From contig NZ_SMUV01000051.1 of assembly GCF_004358185.1 (NCBI RefSeq), forward strand, positions 1 through 63,345: DNA of 63,345 nucleotides, in the 5' to 3' direction. Position numbers and translations under genes: made by a program. The notes beneath the pieces were generated by a model. The model had not been told where the DNA came from, searched no databases, and saw only the letters and a program-made list of their open reading frames with translations. Source of the DNA: Antarcticimicrobium luteum. Lineage in GTDB: Bacteria; Pseudomonadota; Alphaproteobacteria; Rhodobacterales; Rhodobacteraceae. Below are positions 57,716-63,345 of the stretch, piece after piece (the stretch's first letter is position 1; every line of letters starts with the position of its first letter).

Positions 57716-59014
57716 CTATTCGCCGGGCTGGACGCCCAATGCCTCGAGGGTTGCGCGATCTGGCGCGCCAGACGCTGGCAAGCCCCTTTGCTCCTGGAAT
57801 GCGCGCATCGCATTCCGCGAGCCGTTACCCCAGACCCCGTCCGGGGTGCCCGCTTCAAACCCGCCGGCGTTCAGGAGAGTCTGGATCGCGCGGTAATCGT
57901 CGGGCGAGAGATCGAGCGTCGACCACCCGCAGGCACCAGCCACGGCCTCGATCGCATCCTGAATTCCGGCGAGATCAAATTCTGCATCGTACCGTCTGCC
58001 ATTGCCGTCCGTAAGACGGATGAAAAAGCTCTCGGCATCATAAAGGCCGCGCAGGAACCCCTCCGAGCCAGAGCCGAAGAGTCCTGCACCCTTGCTATTG
58101 GTCAACTCGTTCCAGCGCGTCGATTGCGCAGGATTGCTGTCTATTCGGTAGGTGATGTCGAACGAATCCCGGCGTATGGCACTCATCAAGAAGTCGTCCT
58201 GGACGAATACCACAGACGTTTCGCCCTCACGGCACTGCGCAAGTAAAGCTGTAGGACCACCGAAGCTGCGTGCGTCATAGGCAGAGTAGTTTATCGAGAC
58301 CACCGACGGGCTGTCGTCGATTGCTGCACGCTCTTCATTGATCACCCACCAGCCCGAGATCCGGTCCCCTTCACTATGCGCTTGCTCGAAAGGCGTGAGG
58401 CTGTAGTCGATGTCCGGGTGGTCCGGGTCAGCCCAAGGCAGTGCGCTCTCAACGACCCCTTCGCCTTGGCTCATGGCAGCGGGTGAAGTTGGGTCGGTTA
58501 TGGGCGGCGCTGAATTCGTCACGGTCGGTGTCACCGGGAAGGCGATGCCGTAACGGGCCTGCAGATAGGCCATTTGCAGTTGAGCGAGCGTGAGCTTTTC
58601 GGTTTCCACACGGCTAAGGGCCACCGCCTGAATCAATCCCCCTGCCGAGGCCGCTTCTCGCTCCGCGGTCTCGACACGACCCTGTTGTGCGGCCATTTCT
58701 CCTAGAAGCAGCTCGGCGCGCTCCGGATCTGGCACTACCGCCGGTACGGTGACATCGATCATCGCGCCAGCGGCTTCTGCCGTCTGTCGTGCTTCCACGG
58801 CCGTGCGCAACAGAAGCAGAGCCTCGCGGCGGCTCTCGGCCAGCATACGGATCAATCCCCCATCATAGCCGGAGATCGTCGCATTGACTTCGGAAATCTG
58901 GCTGTCGATCGCTGTAATTTCTGCGTCCAGCGGAGAGCTTTCTTGTGCGACAGCGCCTGCCGTCAGGCAGGTGCTGATCAACAAGGATGCGGTGAGCGTA
59001 CGAAGTATCGTCAT
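57716..59014 (-). CDS. Exported peptidoglycan-binding-domain protein
   Basis: A 432-residue exported protein. The signal peptide is LTASLLISTCLTAGAVA. Residues about 25-165 form a coiled coil (DAEITAIDSQISEVNATISG), the middle is beta-rich without a known domain, and residues about 370-430 are a PG_binding_1 unit (YRAIQTLLNAGGFEAGTPDG, then VWGNGSRNAMRAFQEQRGLP). It probably attaches to the cell wall. ATG 59014 follows an AAGGGAAAAGGAGC ribosome site. It is the last gene before the BREX operon and on the opposite strand. Confidence 0.8.
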   Translation of the reverse strand: MTILRTLTASLLISTCLTAGAVAQESSPLDAEITAIDSQISEVNATISGYDGGLIRMLAESRREALLLLRTAVEARQTAEAAGAMIDVTVPAVVPDPERAELLLGEMAAQQGRVETAEREAASAGGLIQAVALSRVETEKLTLAQLQMAYLQARYGIAFPVTPTVTNSAPPITDPTSPAAMSQGEGVVESALPWADPDHPDIDYSLTPFEQAHSEGDRISGWWVINEERAAIDDSPSVVSINYSAYDARSFGGPTALLAQCREGETSVVFVQDDFLMSAIRRDSFDITYRIDSNPAQSTRWNELTNSKGAGLFGSGSEGFLRGLYDAESFFIRLTDGNGRRYDAEFDLAGIQDAIEAVAGACGWSTLDLSPDDYRAIQTLLNAGGFEAGTPDGVWGNGSRNAMRAFQEQRGLPASGAPDRATLEALGVQPGE

Positions 59015-59163
59015 GCAAAAGCTCCTTTTCCCTTCCAGTGAGCGGTGCGGGAGGGTAATGCTGGGGCGAGCCCCCAAGTTTGTGATACGTCTAATAACGT
59101 GACGGGCTTGTCACGAATCGACTTCCTGTCACCTCAAGGGTCATATGGTCTGATTTGTGAGTC

Positions 59164-59204
59164 AATCTAAAAACTGGACGCGTATAGATTTGCGACATAT
59201 AGAT
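59164..59204 (+). promoter_or_regulatory. Candidate BrxR operator upstream of the BREX operon
   Basis: AATCTA (59164-59169) and TAGATT (59185-59190) form an inverted repeat, and TATAGAT is repeated at 59183-59189 and 59198-59204. They lie 12-52 bases before the brxR GTG start. BrxR-type WYL regulators repress their own operon from such sites. The exact operator is inferred. Confidence 0.4.
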
Positions 59205-59215
59205 GAGGGCACTAA

Positions 59216-60070
59216 GTGACTCGCAAGAAGGGCAAGCAGCTGAACTGGGGTGTCGAACGTCGATATGAGTTCATCGAGTTTCGCCTGTTCTGGCAGGGGC
59301 GGATAAACCGAGGGGATTTGATGGACGCGTTCGGGGTTTCAACGCAGCAGGCATCGCTGGACCTGAACGCCTATATCGATCAGGCTAAGCGGAACCTCGT
59401 CTATGACAAGAGCCTGCGCACCTACCTGCGCGGCAAACAATTCAAGCCCAAATATCTCAAGCCGGATGCAGAGGAGTACTTCGCACAGCTGCGGGCCGTC
59501 GATCAGGGGCTGGTGAGCGCGGAGCAAAGCTGGATCAGCGTCTTTCCGGGCTTTGGAACAACGCCGACACCTGCCCGAGGCGTGGCGCCTGAAACGCTGC
59601 GCGATGTCCTTGCGGCGATCCGTGAGCCAGCGGCCTTGCAAGTGACCTATCAGTCGATGTCGCGCCCTGAGCCAAACGCGCGCTGGATCGAGCCCCATGC
59701 TCTTGCCTTTGATGGCTTCCGTTGGCATGCCCGCGCGTTTTGCCAGAATGACCAGGTTTTCAAGGATTTTCTGCTCTCTCGCATCGTGGAGGTCGGGGAC
59801 CAAGGGCCTGTTACGTCGGACCCTGGCTCCGATGGCGCTTGGCACACAGACGTCTTGCTCGAGATTGGGCCGCATCCGGACCTCTCCGACAACCAACGCC
59901 GCGCGATAGAGATGGATTACGGCATGGAGGCGGGCCGCGCGCAGATCGTGGTCCGCCGTGCGCTGTTGTTCTACGCGCTTAAGAGGCTGGGGCTTGATAC
60001 AGACCCCGCCGCTCGAAAACCGCAGGACCAGCAGATCGTGCTGTTGAATCGAGACGAGGTCGTTGGATGA
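59216..60070 (+). CDS. brxR: BrxR-type WYL-domain regulator of BREX
   Basis: A 284-residue regulator starting at GTG 59216. An N-terminal winged helix (WGVERRYEFIEFRLFWQGRI, then RGDLMDAFGVSTQQASLDLN) is followed by a WYL domain (YQSMSRPEPNARWIEPHALA with GFRWHARAFCQNDQVFKDFL, residues about 143-190) and a C-terminal WCX-like region. Such proteins lie first in many BREX and CBASS loci and act as repressors that may sense a nucleic-acid or nucleotide signal. Its stop overlaps brxA by four bases. Confidence 0.88.
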   Translation: MTRKKGKQLNWGVERRYEFIEFRLFWQGRINRGDLMDAFGVSTQQASLDLNAYIDQAKRNLVYDKSLRTYLRGKQFKPKYLKPDAEEYFAQLRAVDQGLVSAEQSWISVFPGFGTTPTPARGVAPETLRDVLAAIREPAALQVTYQSMSRPEPNARWIEPHALAFDGFRWHARAFCQNDQVFKDFLLSRIVEVGDQGPVTSDPGSDGAWHTDVLLEIGPHPDLSDNQRRAIEMDYGMEAGRAQIVVRRALLFYALKRLGLDTDPAARKPQDQQIVLLNRDEVVG

Positions 60071-60711
60071 CCATGGCAGCACGAAAAGCAGACTTCGGAG
60101 CAAACCATCAGCCCTACAAAATGTCCTTCACCTCTGGGGGGCTGTTTCTGAATGAGAGCGTGATCGTCGCCGAACTGCACGTGGTTGGTGAAGATTGGAA
60201 AGTAACGCTTTCACGCGCGCTCGAAGAGGGAGCGACGACTTTGCCGAAGGCGGCTTCAAACCGGCGCACCCTCCGCGAAATCGTCAACCGCCTGATGACG
60301 CTGACCGAAGACGAGATCCGTTTTTTCGTCAGTGGGCCCGGTCGACAAGAACAACAACACCTACTGTGGATCGCCACATGTCGGGCTTACAGGTTCGTGC
60401 GTGAGTTCGCTGTTGAGGTCATTTGTGATCGGTATCTCGCCTATCAGCTGGACCTGCCGCTCGAGAGCTTCGACATATTCTTTGATGCCAAAGCCGATTG
60501 GAATGAGGGGTTGGCCTCGATCAGTGACAGCACCCGCAACAAGCTCCGGCAGATCCTGTTCCGCATGATGCGGGAAGCTGGCGTTATCTCTGGCGATAAC
60601 CGGATCCAGTCGACTTATCTCTCGGCGCAGTTGCGGCAGATAATTGAGGCGACCCACCCCACCGATCTTGCGGTGTTCCCTGGCGTTGCGATCGAGGGAG
60701 GCTCATCATGA
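60067..60711 (+). CDS. brxA: BrxA (DUF1819)
   Basis: A 214-residue DUF1819 protein. YKMSFTSGGLFLNESVIVAE near the start, TLREIVNRLMTLTEDEIRFF in the middle and ISDSTRNKLRQILFRMMREA near residues 155-175 match BrxA. The BrxA fold is small and helical and related to NusB-like domains; its precise role in BREX is unclear. It overlaps brxR and brxB by four bases each, so the operon is translationally coupled. Confidence 0.93.
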   Translation: MTMAARKADFGANHQPYKMSFTSGGLFLNESVIVAELHVVGEDWKVTLSRALEEGATTLPKAASNRRTLREIVNRLMTLTEDEIRFFVSGPGRQEQQHLLWIATCRAYRFVREFAVEVICDRYLAYQLDLPLESFDIFFDAKADWNEGLASISDSTRNKLRQILFRMMREAGVISGDNRIQSTYLSAQLRQIIEATHPTDLAVFPGVAIEGGSS

Positions 60712-61310
60712 TCCCGCAGTTGTCACGCAAGGAACGCGCCGAGCACCTCTACCGGGTCATCACCAGCGAACGGTTCCTGACCAAGCAAGGCCTCGGCAAC
60801 GAAGTGCCATTTTTCATCTGCCCGTTCCCGGCGGAAGAAGGCGGCACAATGATCGAGGACCGGCGCGATCTGATCGAGCGGATCGCTCATGCGGGTGTGA
60901 CAGCGCTCGACCTGAGCCTCTACGAAATCTCCCTTGGGCTTCTCGAGGAACGCGGCATCCTCGAAGACGTCCTTGCCGCAGAGCCTGAGATGGACAAGTC
61001 AGAGCTGCGCGAGCTTTTGCAGGGCGTTCTTGACGTCCATGAACACCTGATCCCAAAGATTGGTGCGGCTATCGCCGCTCAGCCGCATGACGTAATCTTT
61101 CTCTCCGGTGTGGGCGAAGTCTATCCGTATATCCGCTCGCACAATGTGCTCAACAACCTCCAGAGCACCGCCAAAGACAAGCCAACAGTCCTGTTCTTTC
61201 CCGGCAGCTACACTCACTCCACAGCGACGGGGGGATCCCTCGATCTCTTCGGGTTGCTGCATGACGACAAATATTACCGTGCCTTTAACATTCTGAACTA
61301 CGAGGTCTGA
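60708..61310 (+). CDS. brxB: BrxB (DUF1788)
   Basis: A 200-residue DUF1788 protein. Family parts are VPFFICPFPAEEGGTMIEDR, VTALDLSLYEISLGLLEERG, DVIFLSGVGEVYPYIRSHNV and KPTVLFFPGSYTH near residue 160. BrxB is essential for BREX in tested systems and is likely part of a BrxB-PglX-PglZ assembly. Complete, and followed by brxC with a four-base gap. Confidence 0.94.
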   Translation: MIPQLSRKERAEHLYRVITSERFLTKQGLGNEVPFFICPFPAEEGGTMIEDRRDLIERIAHAGVTALDLSLYEISLGLLEERGILEDVLAAEPEMDKSELRELLQGVLDVHEHLIPKIGAAIAAQPHDVIFLSGVGEVYPYIRSHNVLNNLQSTAKDKPTVLFFPGSYTHSTATGGSLDLFGLLHDDKYYRAFNILNYEV

Positions 61311-61314
61311 CCGG

Positions 61315-63294
61315 ATGACCACTGCTCTGAGAAACATTTTCGCCAAGCCTGTCGACCGCCCGATTGATGGCGTGATCAAGGCTGACGATGAAGCAAGCCT
61401 GCGCATCGAACTCGACGAGTATGTCATCACCGATGAAATTGGCAAACGCCTCGAGACCTTCCTTGATGCCTATAATAACTACGACACTGCCAATGGGGTC
61501 TGGATTTCTGGCTTCTTTGGTTCCGGTAAGTCGCACCTCTTGAAGATGCTGGCCCTTCTCATGGAAAACCGAGAAGTCGATGGCACGCGGGCTTTTGACA
61601 TTTTCGAGGAGAAGCTAATCGATCAGCCCATGCTTTTGGGCGCTTTGCGCAAGGCGGTCTCCGTGCCCTCAAAGTCGATCCTTTTCAACATCGACCAGAA
61701 GGCGGATGTTATCTCCAAGACCGATGTGGATGCGCTACTCTCAGTGTTCCAGAAGGTCTTTGACGAAGCCTGCGGCTACTACGGCAAGCTGCCCCATATC
61801 GCGCAGTTTGAGCGTGACCTCGATGATCGCGGCCAGCTGGCTGCGTTTAAGGATGCCTATGGGGCTGCTGCTGGCAAGCCTTGGGAGCGCGGCCGTGAAC
61901 AGGCAGCGCTCGAGCGAAAAAACATTGCCACCGCCTTCGCATCCGTGACAGGTGGAGACCCAGCAGATGCGGCAGACATTCTGGGCCAGTATCGCGCCGA
62001 CACCCGAGTTTCGATCGAGGACTTTGCCAACAAGGTGAAGGCTTGGATCGACAAGCAGGCGCCGAAGTTCCGGCTAAACTTTTTTGTGGACGAAGTAGGC
62101 CAGTACATCGCTGAAAACGTCAAATTGATGACGAATCTGCAAACCATCGCCGAAAGCCTGAATACGAAATGCAAAGGCCAGGCTTGGGTCATCGTGACCT
62201 CACAGCAGGACATGGAAGCTATTATCGGGGACGGAAAGGCGTTTCAGTCGCAGGACTTCTCGAAGATCATGGCGCGTTTTGGCGTGAAGATGCCTCTGAA
62301 CTCTGCCGATGTGGCTGAGGTCATCCAGCGCCGCCTTCTGTCGAAGACCGACGAAGGCCAGGTGCGGCTCGGCAACCTGCACGACCGCGAGGAGAACAAC
62401 CTCAAGACCTTGTTTGATTTTACGGATGGGTCGATCAAGCTGAAGAATTTTGACGGGCGCGCTCATTTTGTCTCGAGCTACCCGTTCCCCCCTTATCAAT
62501 ATATGCTGTTCCAGATGGCGATCACATCGCTCTCGCAGCACAACGCCTTTGAAGGAAAACACAGCTCGGTCGGCGAACGCTCGATGCTGGGTGTGTTCCA
62601 GGAGGTCGCCAAGAAGATGGCAGACCAGCCCGTGGGTGGCCTTGCCACGTTCGATCTTATGTTCGAGGGCATCCGCACCGCCCTGAAGTCCGCCGTCCAA
62701 CAGTCGATCCAGATTGCTGAGAAGGAAATCCAGGACATCGACCCTTTCGCAGTCCGGGTGCTGAAAGCGCTCTTCCTTGTCAAATACGTCAAGGAGTTCA
62801 AGCCAACGGTGCGCAACATCGGCGTCCTTTTGCTATCTGAGTTCGATACTGATCAGATTAAACAACGCCGCAAGATTGAGGAGGCGCTGTCCTTCCTCGA
62901 ACGAAACACGCTTATCCAGCGCAATGGCGAGGTCTACGAGTTCCTGACAAACGAGGAAAAGGATGTCGAGGCCGAGATCAAGGCGCTCGATGTCGACCCG
63001 TCCGAGCTGTCTAAGGAAATGGAGACGCTGGCATTCGACACGATCTTGCGCCATCGCAAGATCAAGCATCTGACCACCGGCAATGAATACAGCTTCAGCC
63101 GCAAACTGGACGATCACCTCTTGGGCCGGGAGCATGAGCTCTCGATTAATCTGATTAGCCCTTTCAACGACGATGTCGCCTCGCCCGAGGCTGTGCGAAT
63201 GCGGAATGTGAGCCGCGAGGAACTAGCGGTTGTGAACGGCGGAGCAATACTCGGCCACGGTAGCGACGGCATAGTGTTGTCGCGGGCGGCGTAA
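61315..63294 (+). pseudogene. brxC: brxC, truncated BREX P-loop ATPase
   Basis: The ORF codes for 659 residues; BrxC is normally about 1,150-1,250. The N-terminus matches BrxC (LRNIFAKPVDRPIDGVIKAD), with Walker A in GVWISGFFGSGKSHLLKM (near residue 70). FFVDEVGQYIAENVKLMTNL (about 260) carries the probable Walker B. Family similarity runs to about residue 639 (NVSREELAVV); the last 20 residues and the stop come from unrelated DNA beginning at about 63231 that resembles an IS21-family left end. The gene is therefore probably interrupted, which would inactivate BREX unless a functional short BrxC is made. Confidence 0.85.
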
Positions 63295-63345
63295 AAGTCG
63301 TCCACTTTTGCCCTTTCGGATTTCGGGAGGGCTTGGGGATATACA
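63231..63345 (+). mobile_element. Left end of a probable IS21-family element
   Basis: The sequence starts TGTGAACGGCGGAGCAATAC and contains GTAAAAGTCGTCCACTTTTG (63291-63310), an AAAAGT-CGTCC-ACTTTT inverted repeat of the kind repeated near IS21-family ends. No istA start lies within the window; the transposase genes would follow to the right. Identification rests on recalled family end sequences, so it needs the adjoining DNA for proof. Confidence 0.6.

Noticed and set aside
1-63345. CRISPR arrays, rRNA or tRNA genes, replication initiator
   Set aside because: I saw no regularly spaced repeats, no rRNA-like or tRNA cloverleaf sequences, and no RepA/RepB/RepC, TrfA or DnaA-like protein.

Overview
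The window looks like part of a large conjugative plasmid or integrative conjugative element of an alphaproteobacterium, most likely a Rhodobacterales (roseobacter-type) bacterium. The evidence is the backbone typical of such elements (a ParB-like protein, DUF3768, a strawberry-notch methylase/helicase, DUF736, a DUF2493/SLOG protein), a MobC-like protein with a MOBP-type relaxase, a VirD4-type coupling protein and a complete VirB-type type IV secretion locus. I see no rRNA, tRNA, CRISPR array or replication initiator.

Layout. 1-1121: truncated ArdC-type antirestriction gene, then small backbone genes. 1122-2600: an IS110/IS1111-type insertion sequence. 2836-13672: backbone block with ParB-like protein, two toxin-antitoxin (TA) pairs (PrlF/YhaV and AbrB-type/Doc), a lone stability-determinant antitoxin, the 1,420-residue strawberry-notch protein and a tandem DUF736 protein. 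A short palindromic motif (AAAGYRRGCTTT) lies upstream of four of these genes. 13738-28967: a catabolic island of about 15 kb for an aromatic compound, with two FAD monooxygenases, an intradiol (hydroxyquinol-type) dioxygenase, maleylacetate reductase, a BKACE enzyme, a complete Liv-type ABC importer, IclR and TetR regulators, a small membrane protein, and an HpaH-like hydratase with an HpaI-like aldolase.

29480-33377: two ParDE-like TA modules flank a DUF2493 protein and a lone nucleotidyltransferase-fold protein. 33450-39774: GC-rich noncoding DNA with a candidate oriT, then mobC-like gene, relaxase and coupling protein. 39858-43195: an AAA ATPase/subtilase pair resembling ietAS, a plasmid-stability and defence module. 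43299-54893: a leftward virB operon (virB1, B2, B3, B4, a B7-like lipoprotein, an SLT/VirB5 hybrid, B5, B8, B9, B10, B11, accessory genes, B6). A palindromic repeat sits in frame inside the start of virB9, and a related copy lies at 5492-5581. 55050-59014: small exported and regulatory proteins, a thermonuclease and a peptidoglycan-binding protein.

59216-63345: the start of a type I BREX phage-defence operon (brxR, brxA, brxB, brxC). brxC stops about halfway, where the sequence changes to what looks like the left end of an IS21-family element, so this BREX copy is probably interrupted.

Together the genes describe a self-transmissible element carrying an aromatic-degradation cargo, kept in its host by about six addiction modules, with a partial defence island at the right edge.
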